43,599 bases of DNA from Clostridia bacterium (GTDB lineage Bacteria; Bacillota; Clostridia; Christensenellales; UBA1242). How positions within the stretch are numbered: the first letter of the stretch is position 1; the number at the start of each line of letters is the position of its first letter. Below are positions 30,501-36,904 of the stretch, in pieces. Made by a program: the position numbers and the translations under genes. Under the pieces are notes generated by a model. That model saw only the letters and a program-made list of their open reading frames with translations, searched no databases and was not told the DNA's origin. The stretch lies in contig JAAWCQ010000005.1 in assembly GCA_022793335.1 (NCBI GenBank), positions 1 to 43,599 on the forward strand, read 5' to 3'.

Positions 30501-33500
30501 GACGGAGTTTATTATGTTGAATATTTCACCGATGTTGAAATTGATTTCGTGGGTGAAAGAGGTTTCAAAGTAAGGTCTTACAACCTTGCAAGTGGAGAAA
30601 CAAAAGACAAAGATTTGACTGATACTGGCAATTTGAGAGGAAAGGCAATCTTGAAGGGCATTGCTTCAGCCGTTGTGCTCAGCGTGACCTATGATGAGAT
30701 GGAAATTACATTAAGCATCAATCTCAACCTTCCTGCAAATACAAACAGAACAGACTCAAATTCACTTTCTCCAGTTTATAAATACTCAGAGCTTGCTTCA
30801 ATTACAGAAGAAAATCTACCAAGACTTACTGCTACTGAAGGTACTTACACCTTAGAGCGTTATACCTACTCAAATGGCTTGAGACTTGGTGAGAAAAACT
30901 TCCAGCAAATTGTTGATGAGCTTTTCCCAGACCTTGACGGCGACAAGACTGTTGTGCTTGACGCAGTTTGGACAAGTGCAGTTTATAAGATTACCTTTGA
31001 CGCAACCGATGGTGCAATCAATGGCTCGAATGTAATTTCTGCTCGTTATGGTCAGGCGCTTGGCGCATTCCCACAAGCAGTGCTTGCTGGAAAGAATGCT
31101 CAGTGGAACGATAAAGATGGAAAAATTTATAATGAAGGTGACATTTTAGAGACAATCGGCGTTTATGACGCAAACGAAAATGTATTCACACTTACCTTTG
31201 CTGCAACTTGGACAAATGCTCCATTCGACCTCACACTCGTGTTTGACGATGGACTTACTGTCAATGTAAACGGCAACAATATCTTAAGTGGTCAGACCTT
31301 CACACTCGTTTACAACGAGACAAATCTTCAAGTGGCTGTTACTCCAAAACAGGGCTACACCTTTGAAGTGAATGATGAAAATCTTCATGGAGAAATCACA
31401 AACAATGGTTACTTCATCATTAAAAACTTAATCGCAGACAGCTCAGTTGTCTTCAACATTTTGCCAGATGACAATACTCTTCAACTCTTCAATGAAAACA
31501 TTGCAAATTATCAAGTGTTCATTGATGACGAAGAAGTGACAATTTCAGGCACAACTGTTGTTGCTAAGACAGAGCAAAGAGTGAGAATTGTCTACACTGC
31601 TAAGAAGGGTTATGAATTTACCGAATCAAGCGTTGTATTTGCTGGAAACGGAAAAGTCAATGCTCCAATCATCAGCGAAGACAAGAAGACTCTTACTTAT
31701 GTTTGGGAAGAGTTTGTAAGCGGTGCTTCACTTTCAGTGCGCGCTCAGGCCGCTCTCAATAAAGTGACTGTAAGCGATGTGAGAAACATCTTCTTAAGAC
31801 TTTCATTCAATTCAACAAATATTACACTTTCAGGCGACACCTTCTTAATCAGAACAGGTGAAACCTTCACAGTAAGCGGCGTTATGGCCTATGGCTACAC
31901 TGCTGGCAACCTTGCAACAGGACAGAACAACTATGTTGTTGAAGGCAGCGTGTCAAATGTGCTTAATGCTGACGGCTATTATTACTTCTCAGCTTCACTT
32001 GCAGGCTTTGATGAAGACTTTGCAATTGAATTTACAGCTACCCCTCGCACATACACCTTCAGTGTAAATGTGGCTGAAGGTCAGGGCGCGTATGGTGAAA
32101 TCACAAGTGACAGCGTTCAAGTTGTTGACTTTGGCAAGCCAATCACTCTTACTCAGAGAGAGCTTGTTGAAAATTATGAGTTTATCGGTTGGAAAATCGG
32201 TGAGAATGTAATTTCAACAGAGCCAAACACAAACTATGTTGTTTCAAGTGACATCAGAGATGCCTTAGAGGCAGCTGGTGAAGAGGGAATAATTCCAATC
32301 TTTGCATGGTATGCAAGAAAAGAACGCAACATCACCTTTGTTGCTACTGGAAAGGGCAGCTTCACAGCTTCTCAAGAAAGTGAAGAGATTACTGTTGATG
32401 TAATCGGTCAAAACAATGGAAACTTCTTCCTTGGACTTAATGTTGACCTTGTGCTTGCCGCGCAAAATGGTTATGAGCTTTCAGAGATTTTACTTGATGG
32501 AGTTAAGGCAGGCGAGGGTGACTTTGAAATTGACGGAAACAAGATTTCAATTTACCTTGACCTCTATGACCCAATCACACATATTGAAGTGGTGTTTACA
32601 CCAAGCGAAATTGAAGTGGTTGTTCAGTCATCAACTCAAGTAAACTACATTGACAACCTTGGCTCTACTAAGGGCGGAAAGGTATTTGCGACAAACAGTG
32701 ATGGCGAAAGATATTCAGAGGATAAATATCATGAATATCAAGGAAACCTCATAATTGGCGGAAACTACACAATCATTTCTTACACAGATGAAGTGCTTTA
32801 CTTTGAAGTGGTTGCAGAAAAAGGCTTTACAGCTTCAGTTGTCACATCATCTGGAATGATACAAAGCCAGACAACCATAAATGGAAAAGTAATCTATGTA
32901 ATCACTGGCGCGACAAAGGGCTCACAAATTCTTGTACGCTTTATCGCAAAAGAGAACAATATTAAAATTATGTTCGTCAATGAAGGCGAAGATATTACAA
33001 AGGGTGTTCACGGCGGAATTTTCACTGTTGACACATCAAACGAGCTTGTTTCTTCAAGACCAAGCCGTGGTGACTCAATCAATGTTGCAGTTGTCACTGG
33101 CGCAGGCCTTAGAGTAGACATTGCTTCACTCATTTCATACAGCCTCCTTACAGGCGATGACGGATTACTTAAATATCACATTATCTACTCAGGTGACGAA
33201 ACTTTCAACAATATTCAAGTTTCACAAGTTACTGCTGAAGATCCACTCAGCTCAGGCTTCACAAACAGCGCTTACTTTATCATTGATGAAGTGACAGCTG
33301 GCGCAACTATTGTGGTTTATGTAGAGCCAAAAGAATATACTTTGAAATTCGTGGTTGATGAAAACACCTCAGTGACAATGGAAAAGAAAATCCGCTTTGG
33401 CGAAGAGTGGGATTTAAGCAGTCTTTCAGCCAACGATTATGGCACTGTATTTGCAAAGAAGAAGGGCTTCACTTTTGCAGGATATTATTACTACACAAGT

Positions 33501-35357
33501 GACGAGAATGCAATTCAATACATTGACAAATACAATGACATTATGATGAATTGGCAAAACACTGGTTACACTCATAAGGGCTCTATGTATGAACAAGATA
33601 GAAGCTTTGACGCAACAACTCAAACTTTCACACTTTACGCACGCTATGTGTATGACAGGGCAAAAGTAAGAGTGGAAGTGTCACCTTCAAAATATCTTGA
33701 AGACCCAAATTACTCAAACTTCAACTTCATTACAAACCTTGCAGCCCTTGGCTCAAGTGCTTGGACTGGACAGGAAAATCGCTGGTATAGCGAAATTGCT
33801 GTTGGCTCTACCTTAGAGTTTGCAGCTCCAGAAATTGAAGGCTATGAATTTGTTGGCTTTACTGTTCAACTCGATGGCGGAGAAATCACCGAACGCGGTA
33901 AGAGCTTTACAATAAAAGATCTTGTTATGGGTGAATATGTTGTCAGAGCGCTTTACAACCCAACAGTTAAATTCACTATTAAAAACAATAATAATGACTT
34001 TGCAAATGGCGGCGAAAGCTTTGCAAGACAGGATGGCGGAATTTTAAGCGGCAGTTTTGACGCTGGAAAACTCCTCACACTTGTTGCAGTGCCAATTGAA
34101 GGTTATAAATTCTTATACTGGGAAAACAATTCAACAGGCGAGCAATACATTGGCAAGCCTGGAGTTGCTGGCGAAATCGTATATGAATTTACAAACCTCA
34201 TTGATTATCCACTTGACCTTACAGCAGTGTTTGAAGGCCGAAATGTCGCAGTAAACTTCAATGCTGGCGAGCTTGGCTCACTTCACACAATTGTAAAGGT
34301 GCTTGTAAATGGAAAGCAGTGTGATTACAACAGCGTATTCAATGCAGCTGTCGGTGATACTTTGGTGGTTGTTGTTCAGAAATCAAGAGGCTATGGCTTC
34401 GGTCAAAGCATATTTGAATCTGTTTATGACAGCGAAACAAATACTTATGTATTCAGTTATGTCTTAGATGTAAAAGACCTTACTGAAGTTGAGGGCGGAG
34501 ATTACACAATCAAGCTTTCAATTCCAGTCACAAGAGAAGACATAACGCTTGCCTTCAATCTTGCAATGACTGCGCCACTTGATAATGCCGAAATTTTGAA
34601 GTCTGGAACACTCTATTTCATAGACGGCTCTGGCTCTTCAATTAAGGTGAATAATGGTGACCGCAAGACTGTCAAGTATGGCGACAACTTCTCTATGAGA
34701 ATAATCGCAAATGCAAACTATAAGTATGAAAAGACTTATGTGGTTGTTGATGGCATAACCTTTGACGCTTCTGAATATGTGGTAAATGGCACACTTTCAA
34801 TGGGCAAAGATTTCATGGATAGATTCTTTGGTTATCAAATAAACATCTATGTATACTTTGCAAGAGTGCTTTGGACTGATGAAGATGCAAGGGCGTCTGG
34901 ACTTAGCGGAAGCGGTACAGATGAGGACCCATATCTCATCAAAACGGCAAGAGATTTTGCCTTTGTTGCTTATGCAGTAAATAATGGCGAAACAAATGAC
35001 GAGGGCATTCCTTACAGCGAGTGCAGCTATAAAGTAACAAACAGTATCGGCTTTGAAGGCAGATATTGGGAGCCTATCGGCACAAAAGAAAATCCATTCA
35101 AGGGCAAGATAGACCTTGGCGCACATGAATTTAAGAATGTGCTTCATTACAAGAGCTATCCAGAACCAAGACTTAGCTACAGTGGACTTTTCTGGTGCGT
35201 TGATAAAGATGCTCAAATCACTGTCAATACCAAGACAATGACAACAATCATTATTGTAATTGTAGTAGTTGTCGTAGTTGTAATCTTAATAATCATTTTG
35301 ATTATCCTTCTTGCTAAGAGAAGAAAGAAAAAACTTGATAAACTTGCAAATCAATAA
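15519..35357 (+). CDS. Giant secreted repeat protein, 6,612 residues, C-terminal membrane anchor
   Basis: One uninterrupted frame, roughly 0.7 MDa. ATG follows AAGGAGG. A signal peptide is clear (basic start, hydrophobic core, likely cleavage A-K-A|D at 32-33). A GLUG/PYL module follows at about 75-210 (WTPIG, FKG, GNGH). Most of the protein is beta-rich repeats. InlB-B/Flg_new anchors of the form G-Y-x-F-x-G-W/Y recur (near 1517, 2948, 3139, 4918, 5552, 5982, 6107, 6195). MBG/YDG-type blocks lie near 2590, 2800, 4605 and 4785. A second, shortened PYL/GLUG module is at about 6460-6560. Residues 6574-6600 form an Ile/Val-only membrane helix followed by KRRKKK, so the chain is anchored by its C-terminus with no LPXTG. 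Cysteines are very few. The likely role is a long fibrous adhesin or surface layer; the ligand is unknown. Confidence 0.9.
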   Translation: MLKKMCKGVYLILFVLFMAGSFCLFPSLKGAKADTSSTTEKVALQPLAASMPDKLWSSGNVSEMAVSRESVYGHDNAYVVSDAAGLAEIAYNVNHGVQDFTDKVVISLNSDIDLNGALWTPIGTEAKPFKGIFYGNGHTISNISIDEVSCEGGSSANSGAGLFGVTEGAVITDVRLTGWQQIYTGGAKGALIGIMNGGYVINCYDECTTKTDQSGNNISSIGTAGTSSYIFDGYAYLSGGNLNTLTETEASKIHIKASTGAITRGKVGFYQSGSGAFKFGNKSWYEPNLLRVLLNNDLTDYTTKVCNLYYNTNPVKRVEALGDVNTVYVLLNGKEPNIARITNDDASNSFVKSITYGDKEISVPLNYGYGTRGTQGNEITVVFNYDQTFADFFKDNEQYKTRLGYAFEGLYRGSESGSKVNVENADDYNLSYPQISGEIPTYCFKWNWIDVIENETENKNIRNFAAKFAYASDEGGKIVPLLNDPFTNVVKSMSSSMSWDGKDKYITNNAFTGDSYTFTVVLKQGFMLADIASQSEPHTVLNQKGQLAIENYAQGTIVLNGTKADVTSGLYTHFKEYTNIGGSYDISGKNNDIYQPVSVYATKSKTEDGLNQYEVTVDHVVSYGGTLYLVVEREFVDVDITPVDVDGNSINATLPAFRLNILPYADDNASGFVHAKIMVQKGGETAEYSVNGDYGFTTGEFNEGAPQVAVGVIDETNRPVFLVRYNDNASFNISVVDALKDNKHSGSKYILNVDSKNFSDNPDVQGLQKYTTEFVAGTNGGFNSNPSLDYYSSWNIKLQGVYMTGSKITTFIGTVRTRVTINFLDYAKYQQNPNASDEELALNVSSNVIKATINAGQALGVNLQGVFIPIISGKDESGQTQAKDDSIVISKNGKYQAAKAVIIETKDGTTKEIEANNGKKYFEGTTDIDSAYYLSEYYKSSVVSAKELFKTAYSHADEINYEIKIYFEERSYDLKVEYYVSDGSVENVVQVTDENKAVLFDSFYQGAVGLKPNSEGREFDVNYALTTIGSGAIYRTAKYELWQDGKKALYNDGADHDDFANEDEYQKGGYNSSEAKVSIGDYDTVLKVYFEYKQVELNINKLFVRDDSSLVDIDTPHLATLTFSFSSEGVLSLSGEIGSIALDSQYYLLGWYLKNGEVVSTEEGSYDGLKANQAFVDAIATAGSSQGNTVVFNDLAALVARRTVSVKYNAGEAGEGKLYENTDSGLTLENKNLVETTSGALNVIKADGALTFNTKINLSNYSFFNLGYAFNTYSVKYGTVADENGVLTFILNGKGWIDLFNEAGNNISATSVQTWNKFASTDGEKFATVDLVAQWNIIKYILSVDDGYGTPKELSIGDKIYFNETTEKTGVANYTISDTSSPVVTQTFSGATKNGYVAKGFSLSQDGKITKLGGGDTNYKLTPELFLQFIAEDYKFAINDNDSPIMLTTERDPARYIISLVNSDGGYYTYAWDETKDGGDWGQIDGNGQITINATYDALPSNILDAVSGGALSVNRLGYRLVGWAYSALDGDNKGVQTGVFKTDEIFKSLSDIAVVPVWEKVDNTTTAQIKFSDDVTASGKPIFYLLNSHDVIRGFLGGNNVDGNNNSASDKNLVLKNGEKVTGFKFIVTSADGTVSFETVDLFNINKLLKNGDYSIKFEITIADTLTRYGLKDDGTIGLGTISYSATSAMLDFTMAKNELYFFDNNFATIYNGTKEFVEGVSNDYGQFIYKFDWDGTDRSQLETKPEPKATEDYFNPSAYEVLDSDGSGKFNAGSGKSLKIKVDTDKLGDMLYENLVSNVVEEGGSYYVTLDGVLTIEKARFTVDFVDGTAYYFDGVETTVYVNKANEISFNVGKVTFKYSYSKLTLKMGSPAGVYTGTLNHDEDAKVFNIYDLAIEGHVDDRDTNFEWNVTNEKRFTLLDSRDALGLDYSTRYLTANGGVLANALSSLYKDKSDNLFISNLLIDNVSKELPEGEQGSVISDDNQVVLSFVGNGTQDLKLFFNKNYLASHTVSVKVNIDMSVERENDLTLLSFVSNSANMTSIAALFDDGLVSGYSLEVAPNGGDANASFYGVLTDVVKVNVNYNGGANGEGAKNETIYTSSSTGEVVLNNPVREADYLSFNGYNKESSKSNITIREDRDNGKCFISNAKAGQTETITAKWKFDRFDFEVTKALEYYASVSSIKLPLSEFTQIQAPSGVTGFTATMVGKDKGASFIFSSVDNSFTIVDKNSQASFSLNDVYTVTITYTFSDGFAPQSVTQSEEVGLTINRNTISLSYNGGDLTFNNADQKGNIILDFIINNNEESKGQTTLLNVPNTDNSNGALRFYASVYGSNGQIATSVRNVDTYTIKASIDSNMKGVYQFADGIYEQDLDVNIIQYVINLSNYADGFEFFKYFGLEDPSPIKATVTIRENSNDTVDISFDRVAGEAIGQYALTAANLMSSEDRQNYAIDAEDFANVFDVKFEIRTPSGKLQVSFDEKIIYTYNGYAATGYAITYNGTNYTLTITAGSESYSTTFDIYYLSGDKQIAIPAEEKEHYTQFITMTSSAEAVFGEYPLSVVLTQEAVDANWSGVEFANADKAQISVEKRTLTINSIDKVYDGTVDFVYNTVNKDKNSCEINLSGLVSVNGVDDEVSISGKISLKNAGKRNLSNVALSNVGRGGSYTLVYADDLQATVIADSTSTVSFNTTLTNLPYGDLKEDTSLEIVINKFAPTFSYAGGKTGEIDKNCFVITDYEIKDAVYSTGKYLKAGTYTIVFTVTSKDFTFKGALGGLDEVYTTTYEKTIVVDKKVIEITNSTLTITKQYDGNNELLGKFVGQNVNAVGGFYSSNGVLSGDIITVTSGTYSDSLIASGKKVTLVYNLSADDSENYTITTNVTGDITSTPLIFNKNGNSGDIYNPVSDKYETTFANDGITSFENADPMSLSYNGNIDSLIGDILASGNRLIRKGYTNTGWKLGVGESAITISRDMSAEDKATLLQAAVDGGSIGIEINAIWERNSYTVTFAIANGQLSIDGSGAGTTLILPYYNEGNEVVTLVVTADEGYKFIGRTLSAANIDAVIASGQNDKNATITLARITDNVTLTVNTSEIVVRIIVDYNKPGSDYVVSTETEGWIGVQSRDLKYSEMLAGDLPELTLNHGYIFDRWTTGGVLGEAGGVVNTGENIWQRINGASLERDNLAGITFYASWKEDEIDVNISYSNASIAVFDIDEDREIAPTNVDGKDVYKVLYTHDIRIEITSNDFYKWTGFEVTPEKSFGFTESKPNNHRTGEAIIDTIKDTTNVKITISPMKFSFATSYVTPDGTEIAEKSGDISGEYDITKGENFTLSDLFANKTYTAAIGTYTQEAWAEGLANNFALNAKLVDVIKAICGGVPEEERYDKNGITLKAVFKGVIYTVTFDKTDREGVDFAGAEAGQQTVTRQYEYGKPMTNIPTLTQSDDEEYVWHKIENQGTQAQIVETFAEGQLLISQHFRSASHTLDLKAAWGLVYDLVIDITGNVDKYNSVKYDGFNESGTKIEVRYFNGATKLFTFSLAKGYELGEVSGLESEKYILTENTLTILGLEDHTNITVSIVAKAYNVTIETNEKGYYTISGTTQFEIRYDENIAAKFNSLIFTRPGYDLKALMWGTRTFATFDGSAFTFASEFINGTGFIVSDDELYEIVNGTRDITLSPVWQVKADYSYISLVTTGATLTYNGAEQAVATSGIYVDGTEVLSIGVQGNGDEITGYYYMLDGVRTNAASDFSLMQKNVLSGKTIFVIEIKDTLTGQTRTLSSSEVNVEIVKSSIAISDAKLSTFYSGTKVYYPTSDDAQLNSLGKVTYAADGADNRELSIDRVELIDDNGLYEAGNSFTVKYYLNNAGGFDISNYSGLSIEGGFVTFVTDDSLKAKVEKAQIILSFREKGYYKDAAHTVRNLEFVTSAGVETFDIKVNKVTTNDKVIKVYDLASEFVYEYSAVDAMGVERKNNFEILLAEDSFFEIISTDQAYRIDLQTKYFNAGDFTLADNSANVVKATGFEQTNVGIKGTLENGDLNFMTSEGELLFSIVGNGQSGAYILIQKGVSLSLSLEIGGTMNVLQWNELSENEAEQIAELTTVLNTLEGAAARTETREVSDDATIVAFVTDYKAIMLRLGDIASEGKGDTGYVYVKLGSSVSLPSPEADDHEGDIKGFEFESWISANDKLTIAGSTLTASADAGIATDSVTANWLLETPDGVSQDITFSAKIDLNGKEEITLDRMLGGEGDITNRNGLISYTYRITKGGVEVATSDTFTLPTNTSSNGEYILTITASRSGYQPKSLELSFNVTVERLVLGAMELSDIKFVYQNKDFLPELYVTFTGAGLGREKVADLLGKADSSYSLTLTEDKTGVNVGEIKLAGTYTVALVADETIFDLSSASLDSEIQIVVAQAEIVVGMDDIPSAFRSKLFGNTDPEFNIDTTMFEGDAQQELTISLSRESGENIGTYRFTVGRPSNDNFYVTITEDAIFTINQSDVEVTIRVDNPLVVTYTKKAPTITLTYDNLAGKWVITLGEASSTITLTYVDGDEVKELDGFLKVLALENLTLTADGAINAASYSEADITISGRGNFSSYLLDVDFTIEKVVLNLDSTSKVFDRNDTINKEDANFTNVVEGDEVYLTGRYAQVTAGQNIDLLGIAIAGADIANYILPEGKYVGSITPAVVESVSFDITNKTFTYGQIGVNTAIEDVLALIEGFTLSIGGVTTDVENGFASISSILLDNGSISGAGLLKAGSDMTISFVITSSNFVGLMSNGYSITVEIKVKDLDLSSVEVVKQYDETNKLPASFDTNIDAYIESGDRVEIDLDNSGFYDAEVGTNKPVLLSIKGEDSANYKVLNNVKGDINNFTIEIVVNASTEHADLVSGGKFVSDGIVAEGFTFKVGYPLQNITAEELLASFRQPTRKGYKFAGYKLAQNGGYITLDSSNIVDVLKEVVTTQSGENLTLNIYASWTIEKYSITLSGNNVEDITVTANPANALTNVDGVYYVEYFTDVEIDFVGERGFKVRSYNLASGETKDKDLTDTGNLRGKAILKGIASAVVLSVTYDEMEITLSINLNLPANTNRTDSNSLSPVYKYSELASITEENLPRLTATEGTYTLERYTYSNGLRLGEKNFQQIVDELFPDLDGDKTVVLDAVWTSAVYKITFDATDGAINGSNVISARYGQALGAFPQAVLAGKNAQWNDKDGKIYNEGDILETIGVYDANENVFTLTFAATWTNAPFDLTLVFDDGLTVNVNGNNILSGQTFTLVYNETNLQVAVTPKQGYTFEVNDENLHGEITNNGYFIIKNLIADSSVVFNILPDDNTLQLFNENIANYQVFIDDEEVTISGTTVVAKTEQRVRIVYTAKKGYEFTESSVVFAGNGKVNAPIISEDKKTLTYVWEEFVSGASLSVRAQAALNKVTVSDVRNIFLRLSFNSTNITLSGDTFLIRTGETFTVSGVMAYGYTAGNLATGQNNYVVEGSVSNVLNADGYYYFSASLAGFDEDFAIEFTATPRTYTFSVNVAEGQGAYGEITSDSVQVVDFGKPITLTQRELVENYEFIGWKIGENVISTEPNTNYVVSSDIRDALEAAGEEGIIPIFAWYARKERNITFVATGKGSFTASQESEEITVDVIGQNNGNFFLGLNVDLVLAAQNGYELSEILLDGVKAGEGDFEIDGNKISIYLDLYDPITHIEVVFTPSEIEVVVQSSTQVNYIDNLGSTKGGKVFATNSDGERYSEDKYHEYQGNLIIGGNYTIISYTDEVLYFEVVAEKGFTASVVTSSGMIQSQTTINGKVIYVITGATKGSQILVRFIAKENNIKIMFVNEGEDITKGVHGGIFTVDTSNELVSSRPSRGDSINVAVVTGAGLRVDIASLISYSLLTGDDGLLKYHIIYSGDETFNNIQVSQVTAEDPLSSGFTNSAYFIIDEVTAGATIVVYVEPKEYTLKFVVDENTSVTMEKKIRFGEEWDLSSLSANDYGTVFAKKKGFTFAGYYYYTSDENAIQYIDKYNDIMMNWQNTGYTHKGSMYEQDRSFDATTQTFTLYARYVYDRAKVRVEVSPSKYLEDPNYSNFNFITNLAALGSSAWTGQENRWYSEIAVGSTLEFAAPEIEGYEFVGFTVQLDGGEITERGKSFTIKDLVMGEYVVRALYNPTVKFTIKNNNNDFANGGESFARQDGGILSGSFDAGKLLTLVAVPIEGYKFLYWENNSTGEQYIGKPGVAGEIVYEFTNLIDYPLDLTAVFEGRNVAVNFNAGELGSLHTIVKVLVNGKQCDYNSVFNAAVGDTLVVVVQKSRGYGFGQSIFESVYDSETNTYVFSYVLDVKDLTEVEGGDYTIKLSIPVTREDITLAFNLAMTAPLDNAEILKSGTLYFIDGSGSSIKVNNGDRKTVKYGDNFSMRIIANANYKYEKTYVVVDGITFDASEYVVNGTLSMGKDFMDRFFGYQINIYVYFARVLWTDEDARASGLSGSGTDEDPYLIKTARDFAFVAYAVNNGETNDEGIPYSECSYKVTNSIGFEGRYWEPIGTKENPFKGKIDLGAHEFKNVLHYKSYPEPRLSYSGLFWCVDKDAQITVNTKTMTTIIIVIVVVVVVVILIIILIILLAKRRKKKLDKLANQ
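23281..23555 (+). repeat. YDG-type block 1 within the giant protein
   Basis: It encodes TINSIDKVYDGTVDF followed by GLVSVNGVDDEVSISGK and a closing Y-T-L-V. The K-x-Y-D-G start and D-x-V strand are typical of YDG/MBG stalk domains. Borders are approximate. Confidence 0.6.
23919..24175 (+). repeat. YDG-type block 2 within the giant protein
   Basis: It encodes ITKQYDGNNELLGKF, then LSGDIITVTSGTYSD and E-N-Y-T-I-T, with the same order of elements as block 1. Borders are approximate. Confidence 0.6.
29310..29545 (+). repeat. YDG-type block 3 within the giant protein
   Basis: It encodes STSKVFDRNDTINKED, then VVEGDEVYLTGRYAQV and A-N-Y-I-L-P. F-D-R replaces the usual Y-D-G. Borders are approximate. 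Confidence 0.55.
29869..30100 (+). repeat. YDG-type block 4 within the giant protein
   Basis: It encodes VEVVKQYDETNKLPASF, then IESGDRVEIDLDNSGFYD and A-N-Y-K-V-L. Y-D-E replaces Y-D-G. Borders are approximate. Confidence 0.55.
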
Positions 35358-35370
35358 TTGATTGAGAAAG

Positions 35371-35409
35371 AAAGCAGATTATCTTTTGATAACCTGCTTT
35401 TTTCTTTTG
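35371..35409 (+). terminator. Terminator after the giant gene
   Basis: AAAGCAG-A-TTATC (35371-35383), loop TTTT, GATAA-C-CTGCTTT (35388-35400) and a T-rich tail. The 12-bp stem with one mismatch starts 14 bases after the stop. The remainder of 35410-35822 is extremely AT-rich and I see no gene there. Confidence 0.88.
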
Positions 35410-35822
35410 TTAAGAGTTTATATGCTGTTATTTTTCTTTTGTTTTAATTGCTTTTTCTTTGATTATTTTTCTTTTGTTGAAATATTTATTGTCATGGATT
35501 TAAAAACAATTTCAAAGAAAATAGCAAAATTTAAGCAAAAATTGGTTAAAAACAGCGAAATTTCTATTAAAAATGTTAAATTATTGCCATTATCAATCAT
35601 TGTCTGTTTAAATTTAAGGTATTTTTCTCTTTTTAATTTTAATGATTTTTTCCAAAATTTTAAACAAAAAAAATTACAGTAAATTAAAATTTATTATTGT
35701 TTTCGATTTTATTAAAAAAGGACTATTATAGTGAATGAATAAAAATTTAACAAAAAGGTTGAAAATAAATTCAATAAAAAATCGAGGATAAAAAAGCCAA
35801 CAAAAAAGTGCGATAATCCCCC

Positions 35823-35857
35823 AAAAAAAAGAAAGGGGATAATTCCCTTCCCCTTTA
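35823..35857 (-). terminator. Terminator of the HExxH-protein gene
   Basis: On the minus strand AAAGGGGA (35856-35849) pairs with TCCCCTTT (35839-35832) and is followed by C-T8. The stop codon (35857-35855) overlaps the first arm, the same arrangement as for dnaA. Confidence 0.8.
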
Positions 35858-36884
35858 AATATCTCGTTCTTCTTTTATGTATTCTTCTTTGCGCTCTGAA
35901 AGTTTCTTTTCTTTGATAAGTTCTTCGCTCTTTTGCTTTTCTTCCTTTTTTGCAATTCTTCTGTTTTTGCGACGGATCCTGTCTTTTTCGGCAAGTGTTT
36001 TTAAGAAATCAGTATAGGCAGCTTTTTCTTCGCTGATTTTTGCTTCAATCTCATCAGTGTTTGACTCAAGCACAAATTCATCACGATAAAACTCTGGTGC
36101 GATTTCTGCATTTACACGGCTTGAAAGAATTAAGTTTTCAATTTCATCCATTTTTGTCTCAACTTCTGGACGCTCTTTAATGCCAACAAAGCTGAGTTTA
36201 TTTTTAAGCGCAATTTCTTTTACAGACTCTTCAATTTCTTTCACCTGTTTGCTTACAAGTTTAAGTCCGCGAAGATCGGGGTCTTTAAGCAGGGCAACAT
36301 AGTCAAGTTGCGCCTCAATTTCACCAGTTGTTTCAAACTCGACATAATCTTCATGTTTGTAATAAGGCTCAAAAACTTTTGCGTTGCTTTTAAGTGTCTT
36401 ATAAGCAAAGTGTCTTGCGTCAAGCTCGACTGGGTTGAAAAAGTATGAGTGAGAGTCAAAAATTTCTTCCCCTTTAAAGCGGCGCATAATCTGCATGGTG
36501 TTTTTTACGATTGGGTGAGCGTCTTTAAGGGCTCCAACAAACTGTTCATGGTGGCGAAGCTCATGCAAGATTGTGTCAAAATATTCTTGAACATAGAAAA
36601 AAATTGTTTTTCTCTTTAAACTCGGCAAAGCTTTTTACAAGCAGGTTGTTGACTTTAAGCTGCCCTGAGTAGTGCATGTATGTCGCATAATGACCATATT
36701 TATACTCGACAGAGGTGAGTGTAACTGGTGCAAGGTTGCGCTCTTCACAAAATTTGTCAAGGAAAGCGCGTGTGAAATTCATGAGTTTGCGCTTTGTGTC
36801 AACGCGTTTGAAAAAGTTTTCATCAATATAAGAAAGCATTTCGATTGCTGTAGGATTACTTCCGTTAAAAAAGTCTCTTGCCAT
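35855..36884 (-). pseudogene. HExxH (zincin-like) protein interrupted by a one-base frameshift
   Basis: Two overlapping minus-strand frames join into one protein of about 340 residues. The first (from ATG 36884, after AGGAG) runs to a T7 tract (36603-36597). Removing one T continues F-F-Y-V-Q-E-Y-F-D-T in the second frame, which ends at 35855. Just after the join is HELRHHEQF; HELRH (36565-36551) is a zinc-metallopeptidase HExxH motif. About 40 residues later ELDARHFAYKTL offers a plausible third ligand, as in gluzincin-like ImmA/IrrE or DUF955 proteins. The C-terminus is a charged coiled coil rich in Lys and Glu. There is no signal peptide, so it is cytoplasmic. The break may be a true mutation, a homopolymer sequencing error or programmed slippage. 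Substrate unknown. The promoter is at 36905-36933. Confidence 0.65.
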
Positions 36885-36904
36885 ATTAAAAATCTCCTAA
36901 CTTA

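Noticed and set aside
15519-35357. Many frames of 60-150 codons inside the giant gene on both strands
   Set aside because: They are shadows of one continuous coding frame and lack ribosome sites and family features.
15519-35357. Recent tandem duplication of repeats at DNA level
   Set aside because: I found no long exact DNA repeats; the repeats are recognisable only in the protein.
35362-35682. 106-codon frame after the giant gene
   Set aside because: It begins inside the terminator hairpin and is a Phe/Leu/Lys translation of very AT-rich DNA without a ribosome site.
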